NCBI GenBank assembly: GCA_046297395.1
Contig: JBKCNM010000075.1
Coordinates: forward strand, 22,000-85,999
Direction: 5' to 3'
Source: JBEICQ01 sp046297395
GTDB lineage: Bacteria > Bacteroidota > Bacteroidia > UBA4408
DNA length: 64,000 nucleotides
Under the pieces are notes generated by a model. That model did not search any database and was not told the DNA's origin. It saw only the letters and a program-made list of their open reading frames with translations. This document shows positions 1 to 8,070 of the stretch, piece by piece (within the stretch, counting starts at the first letter, position 1; each line of letters begins with the position of its first letter). The translations under genes were made by a program, and so were the position numbers.

Positions 1-82
1 ACGAAGGGCATGTAAATAAAATGCAGCCCCTCCTCAAAAAATTTACTAGTGACTATTTGAAAAAACTAAAATAATCTATCCC

Positions 83-1423
83 ATGAAAATACTCCTCAAA
101 GGAGGAACCCTTGTAAATGAGCATAAAGTTTTTTCTGCTGATATTGTAATTGAAGATGCCTTTATTGAGGGCGTTTATCCCCAAGGTGCGCCGGATGCAC
201 CATATGCCCACATTCACCATTTGCAGGGCAAATATGTTTTTCCCGGTTTGATTGACGATCAGGTTCACTTTCGGGAGCCGGGCCTCACGCATAAAGGGGA
301 TTTATTTACCGAAAGTCGCGCCGCTGTTGCAGGAGGAATCACTTCCTTCATGGAGATGCCCAACACTGTTCCAAGTGCAGTAACACAAGGATTGCTCGAG
401 GAAAAATACATCCGCGCATCCGAAGTGTCTTTGGCGAATTATTCGTTTTATATGGGCACCACCAACCGCAACCTTGATGAATTACTGAAAACCAATCCGG
501 AAACCGTTTGCGGCGTAAAAATTTTCATGGGTTCCTCTACCGGGGATATGCTTGTGGATGATCCGGAAGCGCTTCATGCTATTTTTCGGGAAGTAAACAT
601 GCTGATTGCTGTTCATTGTGAAGATGATCCCATGATTAAGTCAACCATGGCCCGCTACAAGCAACAATTTGGGGAGGCCATCAAGCCGGCACATCATCCT
701 CAAATCAGAAGCCGAGAAGCCTGCTATAAATCTTCTTCCTATGCCGTTGAACTGGCCAGTAAATACAATACCCGATTGCATATTTTACACATCTCTACGC
801 TCGAGGAATTGAGTCTTTTCTCCAATAAAAACCCGCTCTCAGAAAAAAGAATAACTGCTGAGGCATGCATACACCATTTGTTTTTTTCAGACAGGGATTA
901 TGCTGCCAAGGGCAACCTGATCAAATGGAACCCTGCCGTAAAAACGGAAGCAGACAGAGAAGCTATCATCGATGCAGTAAACCGCGATGTGATTGATGTG
1001 ATTGCCACAGATCATGCGCCTCATACCTTGCAGGAAAAGTCTATGCCATATGTAAATTGTCCATCCGGCGGACCATTGGTTCAGCATCTGCTTCCTGCAT
1101 TGTTAGAATTGTACCACCGGAATGCCTTTTCCCTGGAAACCATCGCTGATAAAACTGCCCATAAACCCGCAGAATTATTCGGCATTGAAAAACGGGGATA
1201 TATTAGAAAGGGCTATTATGCCGACCTTGTCATTGCCGATATAAACGGAATCACCGATGTGAAAAAGGAAAACTTGCTCTATAAATGTGGCTGGAGTCCT
1301 TTTGAGGGGATTAGCCTGCGCGGAAAAGTTTTGCATACTTTTGTAAACGGTAACCATGTTTACGATAACGGAGTGATTATTGACCAAACAAGAGGGATGC
1401 GTCTCGCATTTGCCCGCAAATGA
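83..1423 (+). CDS. pyrC: Dihydroorotase (amidohydrolase family)
   Basis: Dihydroorotase closes carbamoyl-aspartate to dihydroorotate in de novo pyrimidine synthesis. The 446-residue protein has the amidohydrolase layout: PGLIDDQVHFREPG at residues 54-67, the likely carbamylated lysine K146 in GVKIFMG, H178 in VHCED, H233/H236 in HILHIS and the catalytic aspartate D310 in IATDHAPH. The first histidine of the usual HxH metal motif is glutamine (Q60), followed by H62. The sequence is of the type common in Bacteroidota. The ATG at 83 gives a normal N-terminus (MKILLKGGTLV). The stop overlaps the purD start by 4 bases (ATGA), so the two are probably co-translated. Confidence in the family is high; the metal-site substitution is discussed in the findings. 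Confidence 0.93.
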   Translation: MKILLKGGTLVNEHKVFSADIVIEDAFIEGVYPQGAPDAPYAHIHHLQGKYVFPGLIDDQVHFREPGLTHKGDLFTESRAAVAGGITSFMEMPNTVPSAVTQGLLEEKYIRASEVSLANYSFYMGTTNRNLDELLKTNPETVCGVKIFMGSSTGDMLVDDPEALHAIFREVNMLIAVHCEDDPMIKSTMARYKQQFGEAIKPAHHPQIRSREACYKSSSYAVELASKYNTRLHILHISTLEELSLFSNKNPLSEKRITAEACIHHLFFSDRDYAAKGNLIKWNPAVKTEADREAIIDAVNRDVIDVIATDHAPHTLQEKSMPYVNCPSGGPLVQHLLPALLELYHRNAFSLETIADKTAHKPAELFGIEKRGYIRKGYYADLVIADINGITDVKKENLLYKCGWSPFEGISLRGKVLHTFVNGNHVYDNGVIIDQTRGMRLAFARK

Positions 1424-2721
1424 TAAATTGTTTACTGATTGGCTCAGGCGGAAGAGAGCATGCGCTGGCAGAAGCCCTGCTCGGCAGTACGGGCATTGGT
1501 GAGCTCTATGTGGCACCGGGAAATGCAGGAACTGCCCGGGATGCAAAAAACATCTCCATCCCCGAAAATGATTTCCCTGCTTTATCGGCATTTATTCTTC
1601 AGAACAAGATTGGATTGGTGCTGGTAGGCCCGGAAATTCCACTGATTAACGGGATTGCTGACTATCTCAGAAAAATCCATGGCCCGGATTTAATCATTGT
1701 GGGGCCAACAACAAAGGGCGCACAACTGGAAGGCAGCAAAGCATTCAGCAAGAAACTGATGCAGGATTATGGTATCCCTACCGCAGCATTCAGGGAATTT
1801 TCTCGCGGAGAAACCCAAGCCGCCAAGACATTTTTAAGAAGCCTCTCCCCTCCTTTTGTCATCAAAGCAGACGGACCGGCAGCCGGAAAAGGGGTTGTGA
1901 TTTGCGATACCCAAGCAGAAGCAGAAACCTGGATTCACAGGATGCTTGAAGAGGCTGTATTTGGAGCATCCTCCTCCAAAGTAGTTATTGAGCAGTTTAT
2001 CAAGGGTACAGAAGTAAGTGTATTTTTTCTTACGGATGGTCAACATTATTTAATTCTTCCTGAAGCCAAAGACTATAAACGCATTGGAGATCAAGATTCA
2101 GGTCCGAATACCGGAGGCATGGGATCTGTTTCGCCGGTGGTTTTTTACACGCCTGCCTTAGCAAAAAAAGTAGAGGAAAAAATTATACGGAAAACCCTCC
2201 GGGCGCTGCAACAGGAAAACATTGCTTATATGGGATTTATCTTTTTGGGGCTCATGATAGATGAGCATGGCGAGCCATGGGTAATTGAATACAATTGCCG
2301 CATGGGAGATCCCGAAACCCAAAGCGTGATGGCCAGGATACAACCCGACTGGATAAATGTTTTTTCTGCCATGCACAGGCAAAGGCTACATGAAGTAACC
2401 TTGCAGATTTTACCTTGCTATGTGGTCTCCGTTGTTATGGCAGCAAAAGGATATCCGGGTAATTATCCTACCGGGATGGAGATAAAAATTCCTTCAGAAA
2501 TGTATTCGAAAATTCGGTTTGCCGGAGTGACTTTACAGAATCAGAAATTGCTTACAAAAGGCGGAAGGGTAATTTCTGCCAACGGAGTTGGCAATACGCT
2601 CGACGAAGCAATTAAAGAGGCCTACGCAATATGCGAACAGGTGGATTATGAGGATCATTACTATCGAAAAGACATTGGAAATGATTTGTTGATCCTACAG
2701 CAAAAAAATGTATTTTTATGA
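1420..2721 (+). CDS. purD: Phosphoribosylamine-glycine ligase
   Basis: Joins 5-phosphoribosylamine and glycine with ATP to make GAR, the second step of purine synthesis. The 433-residue length is normal for PurD. The N-terminal motif GSGGREHAL (residues 8-16) is the family signature; the ATP-grasp region includes DGPAAGKGVV (around 150) and, further on, EYNCRMGDPETQ (around 292), which carries metal-binding residues. It begins inside the pyrC stop codon. Purine and pyrimidine genes therefore form one transcription unit here. Nothing is missing or truncated. Confidence 0.95.
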   Translation: MINCLLIGSGGREHALAEALLGSTGIGELYVAPGNAGTARDAKNISIPENDFPALSAFILQNKIGLVLVGPEIPLINGIADYLRKIHGPDLIIVGPTTKGAQLEGSKAFSKKLMQDYGIPTAAFREFSRGETQAAKTFLRSLSPPFVIKADGPAAGKGVVICDTQAEAETWIHRMLEEAVFGASSSKVVIEQFIKGTEVSVFFLTDGQHYLILPEAKDYKRIGDQDSGPNTGGMGSVSPVVFYTPALAKKVEEKIIRKTLRALQQENIAYMGFIFLGLMIDEHGEPWVIEYNCRMGDPETQSVMARIQPDWINVFSAMHRQRLHEVTLQILPCYVVSVVMAAKGYPGNYPTGMEIKIPSEMYSKIRFAGVTLQNQKLLTKGGRVISANGVGNTLDEAIKEAYAICEQVDYEDHYYRKDIGNDLLILQQKNVFL

Positions 2722-2734
2722 AATTGAATCTTCC

Positions 2735-3946
2735 ATGAATTCCATCTTACATTCCATACAAAGCCAGGGCGGTTTGCTTCCTCAGGAAGAAATGTTGGAG
2801 GTTGCCAAAAAAAAAGGAGATCTTTTCATCGGATTACCAAAGGAAACATCCTTTCAGGAAAACAGAATTGCTCTTGTACCCGACGCCGTTGCCATGCTGG
2901 TAAGCAATGGCCATGAAATTGTGATGGAGACCGGGGCCGGAAGTGGTGCCAACTTCGACGACAAAGATTATAGCGAGGCAGGGGCGAGAATTGTGCATTC
3001 TCCGGAAGAAGTATACAAAGCTGATATCATCCTTAAAATTGCACCTCCCTCGGCTGCTGAAACCGCATTGCTGCAGCGCAAACAAACCCTGTTGTCTGCC
3101 CTTCAGCTAAGTGTTCAGAAAGAGGATTTTGTTCGTCAGCTGATGGATAAAAAAGTGACTGCAATCGCTTTTGACCACATCAAAGATGAAGATGGTATTT
3201 TTCCTGTGATTCGCTCGATGAGTGAAATTGCCGGTAATGCCGCCATCCTTATTGCAGCAGAATACCTCAATAATATCAATCAGGGCCAAGGGGCTATTTT
3301 TGGTGGAGTAACCGGCATTCCGCCCACCGAAGTCCTTATAATAGGCGCCGGTACCGTGGGTGAGTTTGCCACCCGCGCTGCATTGGGGCTTGGGGCTTCC
3401 GTAAAAATTTTTGATAACTCTCCCTACAGACTTCGTCGCCTGCAAAGTGATTTGGGAACAAGGGTGTTTACCTCGGTATTGCAACCCAAGATTCTTTCCA
3501 AACATCTAAAAACGGCTGATGTTGCTATCGGGGCATTGAGGGCAACAAACGGAAGAACACCCTGTGTAGTAAGTGAACAAATGGTGAGTGAAATGAAAAA
3601 TGGGGCGGTTATTGTTGACATTAGCATCGACCAGGGTGGGTGCTTTGAAACATCAATCGTTACCAATCATACCAGGCCGGTTTTTCGTAAATACGGAGTG
3701 ATACACTATTGTGTACCGAACATTGCCTCCAGGGTTTCTCGTACGGCTTCATATGCGCTGAGCAATATTTTTGCACCTATCCTTCTAAACATCGGTGAGG
3801 AAGGCGGAATTGAGCAAATGCTGCGCAGGCAGCGCGGGGTGAGAAATGGTGTGTATATCTACAATGGTACACTCACAAGTAAATTTTTAGGAGAAATCTA
3901 CAACCATCCCTACACCAACATAGACCTGTTGATGTCGGCTCTTTAA
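2735..3946 (+). CDS. ald: Alanine dehydrogenase (NAD-dependent)
   Basis: Belongs to the alanine dehydrogenase / pyridine nucleotide transhydrogenase alpha family, which interconverts alanine and pyruvate with NAD. IGLPKETSFQENRIALVPDAV lies near the N-terminus, and the Rossmann dinucleotide site VLIIGAGTVGEFA lies near residue 200, followed by the acidic strand end KIFD. An upstream ATG at 2708 would overlap purD by 14 bases. The ATG at 2735 gives MNSILHSIQSQGG ahead of LLPQEEMLEV, which fits the family better, so it is preferred. It is third in the pyrC-purD unit. A transhydrogenase or saccharopine-type role cannot be fully excluded from sequence alone. Confidence 0.82.
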   Translation: MNSILHSIQSQGGLLPQEEMLEVAKKKGDLFIGLPKETSFQENRIALVPDAVAMLVSNGHEIVMETGAGSGANFDDKDYSEAGARIVHSPEEVYKADIILKIAPPSAAETALLQRKQTLLSALQLSVQKEDFVRQLMDKKVTAIAFDHIKDEDGIFPVIRSMSEIAGNAAILIAAEYLNNINQGQGAIFGGVTGIPPTEVLIIGAGTVGEFATRAALGLGASVKIFDNSPYRLRRLQSDLGTRVFTSVLQPKILSKHLKTADVAIGALRATNGRTPCVVSEQMVSEMKNGAVIVDISIDQGGCFETSIVTNHTRPVFRKYGVIHYCVPNIASRVSRTASYALSNIFAPILLNIGEEGGIEQMLRRQRGVRNGVYIYNGTLTSKFLGEIYNHPYTNIDLLMSAL

Positions 3947-3953
3947 ACAAGAA

Positions 3954-4334
3954 ATGGAAACAAAAAACGATTTTGGCCGGAGGCTATGGCTTTTTTCCTT
4001 GGGAGTTGTGATTGGTTCTGTAGTGGTTTATTTTTCTGTTTTCAAAAATCGGAATATTTACAAATCACCACAGGAAGTAATCATCGAAAAACTTTTGAAG
4101 TATCCTTCAACTATAAAACAAGAGGCCAAAAACAATATGGATGCCCTTCAACTTAAAGGAGAAGATATTCGAAAAATTCTGGAACAGGGAGATGTGGAAT
4201 TCAGTAACAGCGAAGTGCACAGAAAGCCCTGCCCCATTTATTTTATTCGCAATACGGATGAAAGCGTAAAGGTGCAATCTATCCGTTTTGAACTTTGTGA
4301 TTCCACTTCCTGTTTAATCAATATTACTCCCTAA
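3954..4334 (+). CDS. Small membrane-anchored protein of unknown function
   Basis: A 126-residue protein that I do not recognise. A positively charged N-terminus (KNDFGRRLW) precedes one hydrophobic segment, about residues 12-29 (LFSLGVVIGSVVVYFSVF), so it is probably an inner-membrane anchor with the rest outside the cytoplasm. The remainder is charged and contains an EDIRKILEQGDVEFSNSEVHRKPCP stretch and two further cysteines near the C-terminus. It starts 7 bases after alanine dehydrogenase and is probably co-transcribed with it. Its role is unknown. Confidence 0.7.
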   Translation: METKNDFGRRLWLFSLGVVIGSVVVYFSVFKNRNIYKSPQEVIIEKLLKYPSTIKQEAKNNMDALQLKGEDIRKILEQGDVEFSNSEVHRKPCPIYFIRNTDESVKVQSIRFELCDSTSCLINITP

Positions 4335-4343
4335 AATAACACT

Positions 4344-5552
4344 GTGCTCTTTCATTTGGATTTACCCTTGAATTTCAAATGTCTCCTCTTCCTGTTATCT
4401 GTTGGTTTGTTTTTTAATGAAGGATTGTTTGCCCAAACCATTCTCTATGGAAACAATAATTATGTAGAGTACCAGGTTGGCAATTTGCCTGTGGTAATCG
4501 CTGTGTCTCATGGCGGTAATCTCGATCCCCCATCCATCCCCGACAGAAGTTGCAATAATGCGGTTCTTGTAGCAGATGCCTTTACTATTGAGACGGCTTT
4601 GGAAATCAAAAACAAATTTTTTTTATCAACGGGGTGCTATCCTCACCTGATCATTTCTCATTTGAAAAGGAGCAAGCTGGATCCTAACCGGAATATTGCC
4701 GAGGGGGCCTGCGGAAATCCCGCAGCTGAAAATGCCTATAATGAATTTCATGGTTTTATTGCGCAAGCCCGAAATACTGCCAATGCCCAATACAATTTCA
4801 ATACTTTTTTTTTGGATTTGCATGGGCATGGAAATCCCATACAAAGAATTGAGCTTGGCTATTTACTTTACGATGACGAGCTCGAATTGTCCGATTCTGC
4901 ACTGAATTCAACACCATATATCAATTACAGTTCAATTAAAAATCTTGCCCTCAATAATCAAAATAATTTCAGTCATGCACAAATGCTGAGAGGTCCAATG
5001 GCCTTGGGGACGATGCTTGGCGAACGCAATTATCCCTGTGTCCCAAGCATGGCGATTCCCTTTCCCGGAACCAATACAAATTACTTTAGTGGTGGCTACA
5101 TTACAGCCAATCATACATGTTTTGCTACCGGAGTTGCAATCAACGGGCTGCAAATGGAACTCAATTATTCAGGTATAAGAGACAATGCTGTCCATCGTAT
5201 TTCTTTCGCATCCGCATTCTGTGAAAGTTTAATTGAATACTTGAATGCTCATTTTAGCATCTCCTGGAATGCATGCAACCCACAAAGCTCTGAGCCCCTG
5301 ACAAAAGAAATACATGGGGCAGTGTATCCTAATCCTGCGAGTATTGGAGAACCTCTGTATTTGAACATTTCTGGGGCTGCACAATTTCAGTTTAGCCTAT
5401 TTAATCCCTTTGGAAAATGCGTCCGTATGGGAGAAATTACAGAATCATTAACAGGAATAAAAACGCAAAATCTTTCCCCGGGATTGTATTTCCTAAAGGT
5501 GAATAACCCGGAAGGAATCCCTTTCTTCTCCTCTTATTTGGTGCTGAGATAA
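4344..5552 (+). CDS. Secreted N-formylglutamate-amidohydrolase-like protein with T9SS sorting domain
   Basis: The 402-residue protein starts with GTG at 4344 and has a signal peptide (hydrophobic run LLFLLSVGLFF, then FAQ). The body carries VIAVSHGGNL, HLKRSKLDPNR and FLDLHGHG, which match the zinc-hydrolase fold of N-formylglutamate amidohydrolases (probable zinc ligands are the histidines of SHGG and DLHGHG). Its last 75 residues (VYPNPASIGEPLYLN to the end) form a T9SS type A sorting domain, so the enzyme is expected outside the cell or on the surface. True N-formylglutamate hydrolases act in the cytoplasm on histidine degradation products; an exported version more likely works on another amide or peptide. 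The substrate is unknown. Confidence 0.75.
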   Translation: MLFHLDLPLNFKCLLFLLSVGLFFNEGLFAQTILYGNNNYVEYQVGNLPVVIAVSHGGNLDPPSIPDRSCNNAVLVADAFTIETALEIKNKFFLSTGCYPHLIISHLKRSKLDPNRNIAEGACGNPAAENAYNEFHGFIAQARNTANAQYNFNTFFLDLHGHGNPIQRIELGYLLYDDELELSDSALNSTPYINYSSIKNLALNNQNNFSHAQMLRGPMALGTMLGERNYPCVPSMAIPFPGTNTNYFSGGYITANHTCFATGVAINGLQMELNYSGIRDNAVHRISFASAFCESLIEYLNAHFSISWNACNPQSSEPLTKEIHGAVYPNPASIGEPLYLNISGAAQFQFSLFNPFGKCVRMGEITESLTGIKTQNLSPGLYFLKVNNPEGIPFFSSYLVLR

Positions 5553-5575
5553 TCTCATGTATATGTTCAAATAGT

Positions 5576-5599
5576 TCCCGAAATGAATGGGATTTTTTT
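5576..5599 (+). terminator. Weak candidate terminator
   Basis: A short stem TCCCG/TGGGA (one G-T pair) with a 7-base loop is followed by seven Ts. It lies 24 bases after the stop of the secreted amidohydrolase gene, where a terminator is expected. The stem is only 5 base pairs, so confidence is low. The rest of 5553-5809 shows no convincing gene. Confidence 0.35.
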
Positions 5600-5809
5600 C
5601 AGATAGAATTTTCAATGGGAATACTTGATAAGGCGCTTTGCTTTTCTACTCCATCAAGTTAAAAAGAAAGCACCTACCCTATTTGCACAAGGAAGAATTG
5701 GACGGAAAAAACTCCTCATTCAGGTTTTCCTTCTAAGTGATTTTATAGTGATGTACTTCTACCCTTGTCCAAGGTTGCCTCTTGAGATTATATCAATCCC
5801 GAAGCCTCA

Positions 5810-6976
5810 TTAAAAAGCTTCTGTAAAAGCCAGATAAAAATACCCGCCCTGGGAACCATGACCATAGTCAAGCCTTACATTGAGTCTTTCGGCTGTATTT
5901 AATAAAAACCGAAGTCCCGTTCCAATGGTGAATTTTAAGGATTTCATGCGAATGTCTGAGGTCCGCGAAAAAATATCCCCTACCCCGGCAAATGTTGCCA
6001 GACCCATTCTCCAGAAAACAGGAAATCTATATTCGAACTGAGCACCAAACATATGAGCATCCCTGAAACGATTTCTCGGATACCCCCTCAGCATATCATC
6101 ATTTCCGATTTGTGACATTTCAATAAAAGGTACATCGCCCAGTGCGAATCGTGCTTTTGTCTGAAAGGCCAAGATGTGTTTATGTCTAACTTGCCAAAAC
6201 TTTCTGAACTCTCCATTAATAACAGTGAAGCTGAAAGTGCTGCCCAAAACACGCCTATAGAAATAAGAGGAAAATTCCACATATTTCCCGCTGTAAGGAT
6301 TCATCACATTATCACGCTGATCTAATATGGCCACAAGTCCAAGCGCAGAACCAACACCACCATTGTATCCGCGAATTTTTCCGCTGTCCAATTTTTTTCC
6401 TTTTTCTCTTTTAAAATTATAGAAGTGGGTGTAATGAGCGTCTATTCCATAAAAGAGATGTCTCCTTATTTTTTTAAGGATCATCGTTTTGCAAGTAAGC
6501 ATTTCATATGCAAATGACTCCTGTTCTTTTTTGCTTGTGCGGTTTCCAAGGCCATAGAACTTATCCGGGAAATCACGCGCCCTGAACTCTCCCTTAAAAA
6601 AATACTTTTCGCCGGCAGAAAACACATTCCATTCGCCCCAAACATCTTTTTGTTTTTGCTGGGTATAATGCGCTGATATCCTCAGATAAGAAGCCCTGGT
6701 TGTTCGCCCTGGGATGATTTTGTCTTTTAGATGAAAAATTGTAGCGGCAGATATTCCAATTCCCCAGCGAGTGTCAGGCGTATAAAAAACTATTGGCGCA
6801 GCAAAATAGCCTGTTTTATGATTGATGAGCGTATCCGAAAGAGGAGTAATACCGAGCTTGTTCCATATTTTATTCTGAGGTGCTTCCTCAGCGCATAGGA
6901 TGCCAGACAGATTCATAAACATGCATAAAGCTATTGCAATATTGAGAAGGCCATGTCTATAATAAAGCAGCATCAT
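5810..6976 (-). CDS. Outer-membrane surface-antigen (BamA/D15-like) beta-barrel protein
   Basis: The C-terminal half resembles the bacterial surface antigen barrel of the BamA/Omp85 group: DQRDNVMNPYSGKYVEFS, the LRGYPRNRFRD motif typical of the barrel, and a terminal phenylalanine. No POTRA domains are visible, so this is a short barrel-only protein and not BamA itself. The reading frame stays open up to 7135, but an ATG at 6976 gives MMLLYYRHGLLNIAIALCMF, a plausible signal peptide ending near GILCAEE, and is chosen as the start. It would sit in the outer membrane; its cargo or partner is unknown. Confidence 0.75.
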   Translation of the reverse strand: MMLLYYRHGLLNIAIALCMFMNLSGILCAEEAPQNKIWNKLGITPLSDTLINHKTGYFAAPIVFYTPDTRWGIGISAATIFHLKDKIIPGRTTRASYLRISAHYTQQKQKDVWGEWNVFSAGEKYFFKGEFRARDFPDKFYGLGNRTSKKEQESFAYEMLTCKTMILKKIRRHLFYGIDAHYTHFYNFKREKGKKLDSGKIRGYNGGVGSALGLVAILDQRDNVMNPYSGKYVEFSSYFYRRVLGSTFSFTVINGEFRKFWQVRHKHILAFQTKARFALGDVPFIEMSQIGNDDMLRGYPRNRFRDAHMFGAQFEYRFPVFWRMGLATFAGVGDIFSRTSDIRMKSLKFTIGTGLRFLLNTAERLNVRLDYGHGSQGGYFYLAFTEAF

Positions 6977-7712
6977 CTTGCTTAGACGAAGCAGCAAAGC
7001 AGATTGGGCCTTATCGAAAATCTGTTTGCTTTTTAATTTATCATGTAAAATTTCCTCCAACATATTTGTTGGGTTGTATGAAAAATTAATCGTGGAATAA
7101 CTCGTGTAAACAAGGCTTGTGGTGCTATTGTCCAATGAGTTGAATGTATTTTAAATGCGGTTGGACTGGTTAAAACAGCCATTACTTTTTTTCTCTGAGA
7201 GATTGTTAAAATCTGACGCAAATTTATTTTAATAATCGATTGTTAAAATAAAAAAACAGCCCACTTTCAATGTTGTGCAGTTGACTTTATATTGGCATTT
7301 ATCAAAGATTAGGCGCTTGAGCGTGTTTTGTCTCAAGCATCGATTGTTTGTCGCAATTCACCCCAAGCCTTGCCTGGATGCTATTCTTTTGATCATCGAA
7401 CAGATTAATCGAATGCATATTATATAATTTACAAGAGCATCTTTTTTCTAAAATAAAATCAGCCTTGCTAAGAATCTGGAAAAGCGTGACATGCGCTTTG
7501 GAAACATTCATTTGTTTAAGATTTCGCATGAAGAGACGGCCAAAGCACAAGCGGCGTTTGACAGGATGCTTCGTGGGCTGTTTTTTAGCAACTCGATTCA
7601 TCTTTGGTGGCAAAACCACTGTTGGTCTATAAAAACCTCTGCGTGTTATAAAAAATGGGGTGTTTATTTCTTATTAGATATTGCAGTAGTCTAATAAAAG
7701 ACATTTCGCTTT

Positions 7713-7728
7713 TGTTCCATGTGGAACA
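7713..7728. promoter_or_regulatory. parS-like palindrome 1
   Basis: TGTTCCATGTGGAACA. It matches the ParB-site consensus TGTTNCACGTGNAACA at every defined position except one central base (T in place of C at position 8). It is the exact reverse complement of site 3. Confidence 0.6.
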
Positions 7729-7751
7729 TTTTGATGTGTGTTTTTTGGGAA

Positions 7752-7767
7752 TGTTTCATGTGGAACA
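7752..7767. promoter_or_regulatory. parS-like palindrome 2
   Basis: TGTTTCATGTGGAACA. It differs from the ParB-site consensus at one defined position (the same central C to T change as site 1) and lies 39 bases downstream of site 1. Confidence 0.55.
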
Positions 7768-7824
7768 ACAGAATATTATTAATAATCAAATTCATGTGTT
7801 TACTTAAAGATTTAGCGAGCGCTT

Positions 7825-7840
7825 TGTTCCACATGGAACA
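7825..7840. promoter_or_regulatory. parS-like palindrome 3
   Basis: TGTTCCACATGGAACA. This is the reverse complement of site 1 and differs from the ParB-site consensus only by A in place of G at position 9. Confidence 0.6.
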
Positions 7841-8014
7841 ATAAATCGCTATTTAAAGCAGTGTGTGGCGGTTTAAACTATTAAATGATATCAATAAAAA
7901 TAGGCCTGAGGTTGCTTTAACAAGCCTTTAATAATAAAAATAAAGCGGGGGAACGGGGCTTTGTGTTTTTAAATTAAATTATTCTTGACCTTTACAAGGC
8001 CACGAATATCCTAT

Positions 8015-8034
8015 GGTTGGTTTTTAAATCAACC
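8015..8034. other. Hairpin downstream of mnmG
   Basis: GGTTGGTTT and AAATCAACC pair (one G-T) around a 2-base centre. It lies 37 bases beyond the mnmG stop on the minus strand. There is no T-run after the stem on that strand, so it is not a standard intrinsic terminator; it may be a 3' processing or pausing structure. Confidence 0.35.
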
Positions 8035-8070
8035 GGGGTAAAAACTAAAAAGATAAAGGGTTGCGGTTTT

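Larger units (their letters stand above)
6977..8070. other. Gene-free AT-rich region with parS-like palindromes
   Basis: About 1.1 kb between the 5' end of the surface-antigen gene and the 3' end of mnmG. Open frames here are short and have no recognisable composition. It holds three 16-bp palindromic sites (7713-7840) and a hairpin at 8015-8034. I saw no clear DnaA box of the TTATCCACA type and no tRNA. A long gene-free block beside mnmG (gidA) is a classic setting for the replication origin or centromere region. Confidence 0.6.

Noticed and set aside
1..15. Possible last codons of an upstream gene (Thr-Lys-Gly-Met-stop in frame 1)
   Set aside because: Only four codons lie in the window; there is nothing to support it.
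5625..5813. 62-codon frame after the secreted amidohydrolase
   Set aside because: Low complexity and chance-length; overlaps the end of the opposite-strand gene.
7491..7694. 67-codon frame in the parS-like region
   Set aside because: AT-rich, no start signal, no recognisable composition; probably chance.
8015..8034. Intrinsic terminator of mnmG
   Set aside because: The hairpin is good, but no T-run follows on the minus strand, so it is kept only as a hairpin.
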